From the NCBI RefSeq assembly GCF_900108175.1, contig NZ_FNVO01000007.1, positions 99,866-163,865 on the forward strand: 64,000 nucleotides of DNA, in the 5' to 3' direction. The notes under the pieces were generated by a model that did no database searches, was not told the DNA's origin, and was given only the letters and a program-made list of their open reading frames with translations. Position numbers and translations under genes: made by a program. Below are positions 54,386 through 64,000 of this stretch, in pieces. This stretch comes from Thermomonospora echinospora. Lineage in GTDB: Bacteria > Actinomycetota > Actinomycetes > Streptosporangiales > Streptosporangiaceae. Numbering within the stretch: position 1 is the stretch's first letter; each line of letters opens with the position of its first letter.

Positions 54386-56149
54386 TCATCCCCCCGTTGT
54401 CGACCGGCGCCGCAGTTCGTCGGCGAGTTCGCCGAGGCACTCGGTGAGCTGCCGGTCGGTCATCTCCCGGACGGACCGCCCGCAGCCCTCACGCCGGTCC
54501 TTCTCCTCACCGGAGGGGGCGGTGACCTTCGGATCCTCGCCCTCCTGCCCGTCCTGTCCGGGCGCGACGGTCTTCGGCCGGACCCGGCCGGTCGCCGACA
54601 GGTCGATGTAGAAGGCGGTCTGGCCGTTCTGCACCCCGTACACACGCCAGGTGTCCCCACCCAGCGGCACGAACTCCTGCAGCGCGCCCCCGGAGTTGAG
54701 GAAGTTCGGGTACGGGCTGGACGGGCCGGAGATGTGCGCCACGGCCTGGGCCTTGAGCGTGCCGAGACTGGCCACCTGAGGATCGCCGTCCGCCAGGACG
54801 TACACGTCGTAGCGGTTGAGCCGGCCGCTGTCGCTCTGGTCGGCCGGGGCCACGCCGTAGGCGATCAGCGCCTGGGACTCGCTGCCGCGCGGGGTCAGCG
54901 GCGTGACGTAGTACAGGCGCTTATCCGAGCCGCGCAGCAGGTACTCGCCGGGGTTCTCGCTCTGGGTCTCGAAGTCGCTGGGCTCGAAGCCGAACGAGGA
55001 GCGGTTGCGGTGCTCACGGCCCGCCGACCACTGCGTCGCGTCGCGCTGGGCGCGTACCAGCGAGATCGAGTACACCGGGCCGGGCAACTCGCCGGGCCGG
55101 GCTCGCGGACGGTACTGGACGACCGGGCGCCCGCCCGCCGAGCCGCGCAGCACCAGCACTCCTCCGGAGGTCTGGACCGTGCGCTGGGCGTACCCGATCT
55201 GCCGCTGGACCGGGATGACGACGACGGGGCGGTCGTTCTCGCAGTAGCCCCAGATGTCGGTGTCGTCGTAGACGAGCCGGGGATACCGCTCGGCCAGCAG
55301 GTTGCGCAGGCTGTTCTTACGGCTCCCGCCGAACGCCCGGTCGATGCGGTAGTCGCCGGCGAAGCGGCACACGCGGGCGGTGTTGGTGACGCCGTCCCAC
55401 TCGGCCACCCCGTACATCGGCTGGCGGATGCCCGACCCGTCGAGGACCGCCGACCACCGGCCGGTGTTGTCGGCCTCTCCCCACAGGTACGTCAGGGTCA
55501 TGTCCATGACGTCGACCCGCTGGACGGGCGAGGCCGCGTTGTTCATCGCCGTCCGTGCGGCGGCCAACGACGAGGTCCGCGCCTCCCAGCGCAGCGAGGA
55601 GTAGGCGGTGTCCTTCTTGACGCAGGAGCGCACGTCGTGGCCGCCCAGCCGGTCACAGGCCCGGCCGTCGCCCGGCCGGGCGCCCCGCAGCAGGTCGGTC
55701 AACGAGCCGGGCGGCCTGTCCAGGTCGGGTACGTGGAAGACGGTGGCGCCACTGTAGTAGCGCCCGGCGTCCTTGTCGTTGTCCCACAGCACCGCCGTGA
55801 ACGGCCAGGCCAGCACGACGACCGCCAGGACCGCCGATCCCCAGGCTAGGGCCGCCGCGCCCGCGTCGAAGTCGAACGCCTCGGACTCGATCCAGCCGAC
55901 CGCCAACGCCGTGACGACCAGTCCCGCCGCGACCCACAGCCAGCCCAGGGCCGTCACGGCGGTCAGGTCCCCGTCCGGGAAGAACCAGCGCCGCAGCAGG
56001 TGGGCGTACGACTGGTTGATCCTGAAGCCCGGCATCAGGAGGGCCAGGACCCACCACAGCAGCCATGCCAGGGCGGGCATCCACCCCCAGACCACCACCA
56101 GCGTGACAATCCGCCGCTTCCACGGCCCGCGTTCGCCCATCGCCGCCAC
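54386..56149 (-). CDS. Large membrane-anchored protein, unknown
   Basis: 587 residues. Three N-terminal membrane helices (about residues 13-37, 62-87, 97-118) and a large extracytoplasmic domain with many aromatic and charged residues, e.g. [20 protein letters not shown] and [18 protein letters not shown] short Arg/Glu-rich C-terminus closes it. No family is recognised. It is next to lepA on the same strand with a 110-135 bp gap, so it is not obviously in its operon. Confidence 0.65.
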   Translation of the reverse strand: MAAMGERGPWKRRIVTLVVVWGWMPALAWLLWWVLALLMPGFRINQSYAHLLRRWFFPDGDLTAVTALGWLWVAAGLVVTALAVGWIESEAFDFDAGAAALAWGSAVLAVVVLAWPFTAVLWDNDKDAGRYYSGATVFHVPDLDRPPGSLTDLLRGARPGDGRACDRLGGHDVRSCVKKDTAYSSLRWEARTSSLAAARTAMNNAASPVQRVDVMDMTLTYLWGEADNTGRWSAVLDGSGIRQPMYGVAEWDGVTNTARVCRFAGDYRIDRAFGGSRKNSLRNLLAERYPRLVYDDTDIWGYCENDRPVVVIPVQRQIGYAQRTVQTSGGVLVLRGSAGGRPVVQYRPRARPGELPGPVYSISLVRAQRDATQWSAGREHRNRSSFGFEPSDFETQSENPGEYLLRGSDKRLYYVTPLTPRGSESQALIAYGVAPADQSDSGRLNRYDVYVLADGDPQVASLGTLKAQAVAHISGPSSPYPNFLNSGGALQEFVPLGGDTWRVYGVQNGQTAFYIDLSATGRVRPKTVAPGQDGQEGEDPKVTAPSGEEKDRREGCGRSVREMTDRQLTECLGELADELRRRSTTGG

Positions 56150-56284
56150 CCAGCCCGTTCCTCACCGAGGATTCCGTGCCGTTACGACGTTCGGGAAGGT
56201 ATGGGAGATCCAGGAAGGGAGGGACTTGTCACCATCGGGTGGCCTCGATGCCGGTCGCCCTCCCCGGGCGACCGGGCCGGCGGG

Positions 56285-58174
<1,890 letters not shown>

Positions 58175-58531
58175 AGTCCCATGTCCGCCGCCGTGCTCCG
58201 GACCCGGTGGTGCGCCCGGCCGGAATCCCGCCGCGAACGGGACGCGCGTCCCATGTGTCCGGGATCTCCCGTCTCCTACTGTCGTGACATGCCTCGCGGA
58301 CCGGAACGCCGCCCGGGAAGCGGGGCCAGTGCGGGCGGTGGTACCTCAGTTGGTGCCACCGCCCAAGCGTTGTTCCGCCGCCTTCGGTTTGGGTGTGGGT
58401 CTCACCGGTTGGTAGGCTGTGCGACTGCGTGTGGCGTAGCGCTGTGCCGCGAGCACCGCCGCCACGTTTTTTCGTTGGAGCCTGTCCCCTCTGGGCAGGC
58501 GTGGAATGCGACCAAGCTGAGGCACTACGAC
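58175..58531 (+). promoter_or_regulatory. lepA/rpsT divergent region and rpsT leader
   Basis: 357 bp with no protein gene seen. It carries the promoters of the divergent lepA and rpsT. A run of six T at 58467-58472 and a hairpin at 58480-58500 lie just before rpsT and are candidates for ribosomal-protein autoregulation. Confidence 0.45.
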
Positions 58532-58801
58532 GTGGCGAACATCAAGTCCCAGATCAAGCGGAACAAGCAGAACGAGAAGGCCCGGCTGCGCAACAAGGCC
58601 GTGAAGTCGGAGCTGAAGACGGCCGTCCGCCGGTTCCGCGAGGCCGCGGAGTCCGGCGACGTCGAGGCCGCCGTCGCCGCCCAGCGCCACGCGGCCCGCA
58701 AGCTCGACAAGGCCGCCAGCAAGGGCGTCATCCACAAGAAGCAGGCCGCCAACCGCAAGTCGGCGATCGCCAAGCGCGCCGCCGCCCTCCAGGCCGGATG
58801 A
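58532..58801 (+). CDS. rpsT: 30S ribosomal protein S20
   Basis: 89 residues. Small, basic, helical protein typical of S20: [29 protein letters not shown] then a helix and [21 protein letters not shown]. It starts at GTG with a TGAGG at moderate distance. The 270-bp gene is followed by a strong terminator. Confidence 0.96.
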   Translation: MANIKSQIKRNKQNEKARLRNKAVKSELKTAVRRFREAAESGDVEAAVAAQRHAARKLDKAASKGVIHKKQAANRKSAIAKRAAALQAG

Positions 58802-58830
58802 CGCGCCGGGCCGATCCGGCCCGGACCCTG

Positions 58831-58860
58831 GACGCCGCACCCCGTCGGGGCTGCGGCGTC
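58831..58860 (+). terminator. rpsT terminator
   Basis: GACGCCGCACCCC / GGGG-C-TGCGGCGTC, a 13-pair stem with one bulge and a 3-nt loop, 30 bp after the rpsT stop. Confidence 0.8.
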
Positions 58861-58906
58861 TTCGTGTTGCCCGGCGCCGCGGACCCCCGCGCCGCCGGGC
58901 GGATCC

Positions 58907-59419
58907 TCACAGCGCCGCGCCCGCCAGGTCCGCCGTCACCCTGGTCTCCACGTCCGCCCAGGTGGGGGTCGGTGTCACCCAGTCGGGCACGGGGCCCGGC
59001 CAGGGACCGAACAGGTACCGGTGCCCGACGATGTCGCGGATCGCCCGGTGCACGTCCAGCCGGTCGTCGATCATGTGGGTGATCCCCAGTTCGGCGCAGT
59101 GCCCGGCCTTGTCCGCCCGCCTCCGGCAGAACCGCAGGTGACCGGCGGGCGTTCCGGTGCGTTCCCAGAACTCGTGGTGGTCCAGCCACAGCCGCGTCTT
59201 GCGCTCGACGGCCGGTCCGCACTTGGAGATGATCCACACCCGTCCGGCGAACAAGTCCGTCAGGCGGGCGAGCACCTCGAACGCCCCCTCCGTCGCGGGG
59301 CTGCTCAGCGCCCGTTCCAGGTCGCCGTCCAGGAAGACCGTGTCCTCGGTGCCGTCGGGCATCGCCCCGCCCTGGATCACCCGACCGAAATCCACCCCCA
59401 GCCGTCTTTGTCTCATCAT
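58907..59419 (-). CDS. HAD-like hydrolase
   Basis: 170 residues. Motif I GVDFGRVI (nucleophile Asp, but the second Asp of DxD is Gly), motif II VWIISKCG (Ser), motif III/IV with the Lys in RADKAGHCAELG and a DD pair in HMIDDRLD. It resembles nucleotidase-like HAD proteins; activity is uncertain because DxD is altered. The ATG at 59419 sits eight bases after GGAG; 59425 is an alternative. Confidence 0.7.
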   Translation of the reverse strand: MMRQRRLGVDFGRVIQGGAMPDGTEDTVFLDGDLERALSSPATEGAFEVLARLTDLFAGRVWIISKCGPAVERKTRLWLDHHEFWERTGTPAGHLRFCRRRADKAGHCAELGITHMIDDRLDVHRAIRDIVGHRYLFGPWPGPVPDWVTPTPTWADVETRVTADLAGAAL

Positions 59420-59514
59420 GTTCATCGCTCCAGCGTGGGCCATGGGACCACGGGACGAAAACGGTTTTTGGCGCGGTCCCTCCGTGCAGGAGGCCATGGA
59501 GTCCGAGTACCGAG

Positions 59515-59800
59515 CCGAGCGACGGCTTGATCCGGAACGTCAGCGCCCCACGCCCACGGTGGCGTGCTCGACGGTCCCCCGCACGCCGCGGGTCTCCTTG
59601 CCGCCATCCGCCCATATCCGCAGGCCGTCTCCCCCACCTCGGCGTTGTGGGAGGCCCTGATCCCGGTCCTCCTTGGCCTCGAACAGGTCCGCGAAGTCTG
59701 CGTCGACCAGCAAGGTCACCGGGCACCCCGCCGACTCATGGCTCATGTTCCGCAGGGCCAGGTCCTCGCGCATGACTGCTCCCACGTAACAGCGGCGCTC
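59515..59800 (-). pseudogene. Remnant of glycogen debranching (amylo-alpha-1,6-glucosidase) N-terminal domain
   Basis: The reading RRCYVGAVMREDLALRNMSHE...VDADFADLFEAKED matches the beginning of actinobacterial amylo-1,6-glucosidase N-terminal domains, where a phrase close to YVGRGMREDLTLRNLS and VDADFADLFEVKEG is typical. Only about 80 residues remain; GDGLRIWADGGKETRGVRG continues the family pattern, then the frame meets a stop at 59540. The adjacent frame (LTFRIKPS) may hold a further piece. It lies between holA and the HAD gene. Called from memory of the family; a search is needed. Confidence 0.55.
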
Positions 59801-59825
59801 GGAGCCGGCCCGGGCACCGGCTGGG

Positions 59826-60785
59826 TCAGCGTGTCCCGCGCGCGGCGGTGATCTGCGCGACGGCCTTCTCCAGGGCGTACGCGGGATCGGCGGCGCCGCC
59901 CTTGACCTGGGCGTCGGCCTCCGCGACCACGCTGAGGGCCTGGGCGACGCCGTCGGCCGTCCAGCCGCGAAGCTGCCGCTGCACGCGCTCGATCTTCCAC
60001 GGGGGCATGCCGAGCTCCTTGGCCAGGCCCGCGCCCCGCACACCGCGCGGGGCTCCGCCGACCTTCGCCAGGCCCCGGACGCCCTGCGCCAGGGCGCTGA
60101 CGATCAGGACCGGCGGGGTCCCCGTCGCCAGTGCCCACCGCAACTGTTCAAGCGCCTCGGCGAGCCGACCCTCGACCGCCTTGTCCGCGACGGTGAAGCC
60201 GCTCACCTCCGCACGCCCCCGGTAGTAACGGGCCACCGCCTCGTCGTCGACCTTGCCGCCGGTGTCGGAGACGAGCTGGCTGCACGCGCTCGCCAGCTCC
60301 CGCAGGTCGTTGCCGACCGCCTCGATGAGACCGCGCGCCGCGTCCTCGCTGATCGCGCCGCCGGACCGCCGGACCTCCGCCCGGACGAACGCCACCCGCT
60401 CCCCCGCTTTGGTGATCTTCGAGCAGGTCACCCTGCGGGCGCCGGCCTTGGCCAGCCCGTCCACCAGCGCCTTGCCCTTGGCGCCGCCCGCGTGCACCGC
60501 GACCAGCGCGATGTCGTCGGCCGGGCGCTTGGCGTAGGCCACCACCTCGGCGATCAGGTCCTTGCCCAGGTCCTGGGCCGAGCGCAGCACCAGCACCTTG
60601 CCGCCGCCGAACAGCGACGGCGAGGTCAGCTCCGCCAGCCGCCCCGGCTCCAGGCCCCCTGGCGTCAGATCGACGACCTCCGTCTCGGGATCGTCCGCCC
60701 GGGCGGCGGCGACCACCTCACCGACCGCCCGCTCCGCGAGCAGTTCCTCGTCACCGACGATCAGGGTCAACGGGTCCGCAGGCAC
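59826..60785 (-). CDS. holA: DNA polymerase III delta subunit
   Basis: 319 residues. Clamp-loader subunit that opens the beta clamp. Motifs: LIVGDEELLAERAV, LFGGGKVLVLR, RPADDIALVAVHAGGAKGKALVDGLAKAGA, and the C-terminal PPWKIERVQRQLRGW. The GTG at 60785 gives the normal family start; the upstream frame is low complexity. Confidence 0.92.
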   Translation of the reverse strand: MPADPLTLIVGDEELLAERAVGEVVAAARADDPETEVVDLTPGGLEPGRLAELTSPSLFGGGKVLVLRSAQDLGKDLIAEVVAYAKRPADDIALVAVHAGGAKGKALVDGLAKAGARRVTCSKITKAGERVAFVRAEVRRSGGAISEDAARGLIEAVGNDLRELASACSQLVSDTGGKVDDEAVARYYRGRAEVSGFTVADKAVEGRLAEALEQLRWALATGTPPVLIVSALAQGVRGLAKVGGAPRGVRGAGLAKELGMPPWKIERVQRQLRGWTADGVAQALSVVAEADAQVKGGAADPAYALEKAVAQITAARGTR

Positions 60786-61166
60786 CCCAGCAGCATGCCA
60801 CGACTCCCGCCCTGCCAACGCCCCGAACACCGTCTCCGGCCCGCCCCGCCGTCGGCCACGGCACCGGCCTACCACCGGACCGGACATACCCGCATCCCAG
60901 TGATGGCGGCGACACGCCACCGCGTTCGAGCGACTCACGGCCGAACCCGACGACCCTGCCCCTCCGCTCGGCACACGGCCCCGAACGCAAGGCACAGCCC
61001 AACAGCGATGACCGCCCCGGTGGCCGCCGGCCGCCAGTGCCGCTCGGCCCCGGCACCGGCGCTTCCACCGGTTGTCGGACACGCCCCGCTCCGGCAACGA
61101 TGCCGTCAAGATCAGCGGGATCTGCCGGGGTGAGCGGGGCGGGCGTTCCTTGGGAGGGGGTTCCGG
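60786..61166. other. Non-coding gap between holA and comEC
   Basis: 381 bp in which the frames show only repetitive Arg/Gly/Pro-rich translation and no recognisable gene. It holds the holA promoter and the comEC 3' end. Confidence 0.5.
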
Positions 61167-63749
61167 TCAGTCGGTTTTCCTGGTCACGGTGGCCAGGCCG
61201 GTCGGGGTGGGGACGACGGCGATGTCGCCGTCGCGGTCCGTGCGGTACCCGCGCATGCCGAGACGTTGCAGAAGGGCGACGGTGTCAGGTGCCGGATGGC
61301 CATAGTCGTTGTCCTTTCCCACGGAGGTTATGGAGATCTTGGCGCGGGTGGCTTTCAGGAAGGCGGGATCCTGGTTGCGCGCGCCGTGATGCGGGACCTT
61401 GAGGAGTTGGACGGGCGGGATGCTCGACACCAGGTCGCGCTGGGCGTCGGCCTCGATGTCGCCGGTCAGCAGGACGCTGAAGCCGGGACCGCGGGCGACC
61501 AGCACGATGCTGGCGTTGTTGATGGTGGCGCCGTCCGCCTCGGCGTGCAGATGCGGCCCGGCGGTCCACGGGCCGAGGGCCTCCAGGGACAGGTTCCCGA
61601 CGCGCCATCGGCGTCCGGCGGCGGTCGGGTGCATGGCCAGCCCGGAAACATGGCGATCCTCCTTGCCGTTGCTCTGGGCGCTGGTCGCGACCGCCGCGAG
61701 CGTACGGCCGCGTCGCACTCCCGGAGTCCCCTCGATGTGGTCGGCATGGGGGTGGGTGAGAACGAGCAGCGGCACGACCCGTATGCCCAGCCGGTCCAGA
61801 CAGGCGTCGATGAGGTCGGGGTCGGGCCCGGCATCCACGACCACCGCCTGGGCTGGCCCGGTGGACAGCACGCTGGCATCGCCCTGGCCGACATCGCACG
61901 CAACCATCGCCCAGCCCGGGGGTGGCCAGCGTGGTGCCGTCGCCCGTACCAGCGCGCCCGCCAAGACCGCTCCGGCGAGGGCCGTAGCCGCCAGGACGAG
62001 CAGCAGGCGATGCCGGATCACGAGGTAGGCAGCGGCGAGCGCGAGCAGCAGGGTGACCGATCCGAAGAGTCCTCCCTGCCAGGGGACGCTGGCGTACGGC
62101 ACCGAGGACGCGGCGCGCGCCACACCGATGATCCAGCCCACCGCCAGGCCGGCGGGCCACACCACGAGCCGGGCCGGTGCGAGCGAGATCGGGGCGATCG
62201 CCGCGGCCAAGGCGCCCAGCAGCGTGGCCACCGGGACCGCCGGGGTCGCCAGCAGGTTGGCCGCCACCGCCACCAGGCCGACCTCACCGGTCAGCATCAC
62301 CAGCACCGGCGTGCAGGCGAGTTGGGCCGCCGCTGCGACCGCCAGCGCCTCCGCCATCGGCCGGGGCATCCACCGCCCCAGCCGGTCCCTCCAGGGCGGC
62401 GCCAGCAGGAGAAGCCCACCGGTGGCCAGCACGGACAGGGCGAACCCGTACGAGCGGGCCAGCCCGGGGTCGATCAGCACCAGGACAAGCACGGCGCCGC
62501 TTAACGCCGGCAGTCCCTGGCGTTCCCTGCCGGAGTAGAAGGCCAGCAGGCCGATCAGGCTCATCACCGTGGCGCGCAGCACACTAGGCTCGGGCCGGGC
62601 GACCACAACGAAGGCCAGCAGCGCCACGGCCGCCGCCGGTGGCGCCCGCCGCCGTCCCAGGCCGGCCAGCCGACATGACGTCAGGACCGCTCCGGCGACG
62701 ATGGCCAGGTTGGCTCCGGAGACCACCAGCAGGTGGGTGAGCCCCGCGGTCGTGAAGTCCTCGGCGAGCCCGGGATCGAGCCGCGAGGTGTCCCCCACGA
62801 CCATGCCGGGCAGCACCCCGCGCTGGTCCGGTGGGAGCACGGCGCTGGCCTCCCGCAGCCTCGCCCGTACCCCCTCCGCCGCCCGCTGCAGGGCCGGCGG
62901 TCCGTCCAGGACGACCGGAGGGCCCCGGACGATTCCGACGGCCGCCAGGAGTTCGACATGCCGTGGCGGGGACAACCGGGCGGTGATGCGGATCCGCTGG
63001 CCGGGCACCAGCCTCCGCCAGGCGTCGCCCGTGCCGATCAGCAGGACCGGCACCCGCACGCCAACCGCCCGCCACCGGACCCGTATGGACTCCGCCCTGG
63101 CCCGCACCGTCACGATCTCGCGATCTCCGGACGGCTTCGCCTGCGGATCGCCGGTCACCACCGCCTCGATGGACGTCCGGGCATGTGTTCCGGCCAGTTC
63201 GCGCACCGGCCCTGATCCGACCGCCGACAGCCGCAGCCCCGTACCGGTCGCGGAGGCGGCCACGCACGCCAGCACCGCTCCGGCCAGCCCGCAGAACATC
63301 GGCCGGGACACGGCTCCCACCGGCCACCACTCAAGCGAGCCCATGACCATCCGCCTCGGCCAGGGCCGAGACATCACCATCCGCCCCGACCAGAACAAAG
63401 CCCCGACCGCCCACCAAGGACGGGACACTGTCGGCCCTGGACCAAACACCGCCCCCCTCGGACCAGGCGCCGTCCACCTCGGACTCGACGAAGCCTTTAT
63501 CGTCTGGTCCCGATGGAACGAAGTCCCCGCCGCCCTTCCCGGACGGGGTAAGGCGCCGGCCAGGAGCGGCAAAGCACCCAGCGCGCACACGGCGGCCACC
63601 CCGTACGCAACCGCTGGGGTGGCGGCCAGCAAGGCCCACGCCGACAGCCAGACGCCCAGAGCAGGAGCCACCAGCCGCAGATCATGCCCCCGGCGGCCAT
63701 CGGCACCGCGTTCACCCGTCAACGCCGGACACCTCCGTCTTCTTGCCAT
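61167..63749 (-). CDS. comEC: DNA internalisation competence protein ComEC/Rec2
   Basis: 860 residues. DNA-uptake channel: N-terminal helices with an external OB-like DUF4131 region, the Competence domain (DFTTAGLTHLLVVSGANLAIVAG), and a metallo-beta-lactamase domain with THPHADHIEG. An unusual insertion (about residues 70-150) with PRPGRAAG and SRPWPRRMVMG-like repeats is not expected in the family. The ATG at 63749 starts close to the first helix; an in-frame ATG at 63833 adds a charged tail. Confidence 0.88.
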   Translation of the reverse strand: MARRRRCPALTGERGADGRRGHDLRLVAPALGVWLSAWALLAATPAVAYGVAAVCALGALPLLAGALPRPGRAAGTSFHRDQTIKASSSPRWTAPGPRGAVFGPGPTVSRPWWAVGALFWSGRMVMSRPWPRRMVMGSLEWWPVGAVSRPMFCGLAGAVLACVAASATGTGLRLSAVGSGPVRELAGTHARTSIEAVVTGDPQAKPSGDREIVTVRARAESIRVRWRAVGVRVPVLLIGTGDAWRRLVPGQRIRITARLSPPRHVELLAAVGIVRGPPVVLDGPPALQRAAEGVRARLREASAVLPPDQRGVLPGMVVGDTSRLDPGLAEDFTTAGLTHLLVVSGANLAIVAGAVLTSCRLAGLGRRRAPPAAAVALLAFVVVARPEPSVLRATVMSLIGLLAFYSGRERQGLPALSGAVLVLVLIDPGLARSYGFALSVLATGGLLLLAPPWRDRLGRWMPRPMAEALAVAAAAQLACTPVLVMLTGEVGLVAVAANLLATPAVPVATLLGALAAAIAPISLAPARLVVWPAGLAVGWIIGVARAASSVPYASVPWQGGLFGSVTLLLALAAAYLVIRHRLLLVLAATALAGAVLAGALVRATAPRWPPPGWAMVACDVGQGDASVLSTGPAQAVVVDAGPDPDLIDACLDRLGIRVVPLLVLTHPHADHIEGTPGVRRGRTLAAVATSAQSNGKEDRHVSGLAMHPTAAGRRWRVGNLSLEALGPWTAGPHLHAEADGATINNASIVLVARGPGFSVLLTGDIEADAQRDLVSSIPPVQLLKVPHHGARNQDPAFLKATRAKISITSVGKDNDYGHPAPDTVALLQRLGMRGYRTDRDGDIAVVPTPTGLATVTRKTD

Positions 63750-63911
63750 CGCAACCAGACACCGGCGGACACAACCGTCCTGCGCGGGAGTATCCGGAAA
63801 ACGGCGGAAATCGCGTCGGCATCGGCTGCGCAACGCCGGTTCGCCTGCATGGACACATCACTTGGCAGGTCGGTCCCGCTGAAGATCGGACACTCCCGGA
63901 TCGGATGTGCG

Positions 63912-64000
63912 TCATACGCGCACCAGGGGCTTGAGCTCGGCATATCTGCGTTCGCCTATGCCGGTCACGTCCTGGAGTTGCTCGACGGACCGGAAGCCGC
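63912..64000 (-). CDS. comEA: ComEA-like helix-hairpin-helix protein, 3' end only
   Basis: The last 28 residues run off the window edge. FRSVEQLQDVTGIGERRYAELKPLV is a helix-hairpin-helix as at the end of ComEA, a DNA receptor for ComEC; comEA precedes comEC in many genomes. The 161 bp to comEC contains the presumed comEC start region. Confidence 0.75.
   Translation of the reverse strand, partial: GFRSVEQLQDVTGIGERRYAELKPLVRV

Noticed and set aside
60786-61109. Extra N-terminus for holA
   Set aside because: Arg/Gly-rich translation without conservation; GTG 60785 gives the normal family start.

Overview
The window is 64 kb of very GC-rich DNA with frequent GTG and TTG starts, Shine-Dalgarno sites of the AGGAGG type and many 1-4 base gene overlaps. 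It is an actinobacterial chromosome. The gene content (protealysin-like protease with emfourin, fused SecDF, eukaryotic-type GlyRS, DUF3097, actinobacterial LeuA) and the style of the genes suggest Streptosporangiales, perhaps a Thermomonosporaceae genus such as Actinomadura; that placement is inference. The backbone follows a synteny also seen in mycobacteria: dgt, glyS, zur, uppS, recO, then era, a deaminase-fold protein, a CBS-domain protein, ybeY, phoH, then rsmE, dnaJ2, hrcA, then hemW, lepA/rpsT, holA, comEC and comEA.

Layout. 1-7.4 kb: 3' part of a secreted LVIVD-repeat protein, a GtrA-like protein, an MFS permease, two beta-propeller proteins, dGTPase and an ElyC/SanA-type membrane protein. 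7.5-18.9 kb: ppdK opposite a GH15 glucan/trehalose hydrolase, an SPFH-domain pair, fused SecDF, glyS and an ABM-fold protein. 18.9-24 kb: a zinc module (znuA-znuC-znuB-zur) with a Zur box, facing uppS-recO. 24-25.5 kb: a protealysin-like protease with its emfourin-type inhibitor. 25.5-29.8 kb: an accessory locus with a Lon-like/transmembrane/WD40 protein divergent from a beta-rich protein and a nucleotide-cyclase-like protein; all three carry an apparent frameshift. 29.9-36.8 kb: leuA behind a leader peptide with four consecutive leucine codons, then the urea transporter urtABCDE. 36.9-43.5 kb: a DDAH-type amidinohydrolase, era, the pseudo-deaminase, CBS protein, ybeY, phoH and a HIT protein. 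43.9-48.2 kb: a SigE-family sigma factor with a membrane partner, and CIRCE-controlled hrcA-dnaJ2-rsmE. 48.4-56.2 kb: DUF3097, two DUF4870 proteins, hemW, a YezG-like immunity protein, a Uma2-family protein and unknown proteins. 56.3-64 kb: lepA opposite rpsT, a HAD-like phosphatase, a debranching-enzyme remnant, holA, comEC and the end of comEA.

Working together: the zinc genes form a self-regulated uptake unit (Zur box over a near-leaderless promoter). The heat-shock genes share one CIRCE operator. leuA is probably controlled by leucine supply through its leader. urtABCDE brings in urea. The least explained part is the Lon-like/WD40 plus cyclase-like locus, which resembles modular signalling or conflict systems and may be decaying.

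All calls are from reading the sequence. No database search was run, so family names rest on visible motifs and remembered family patterns.
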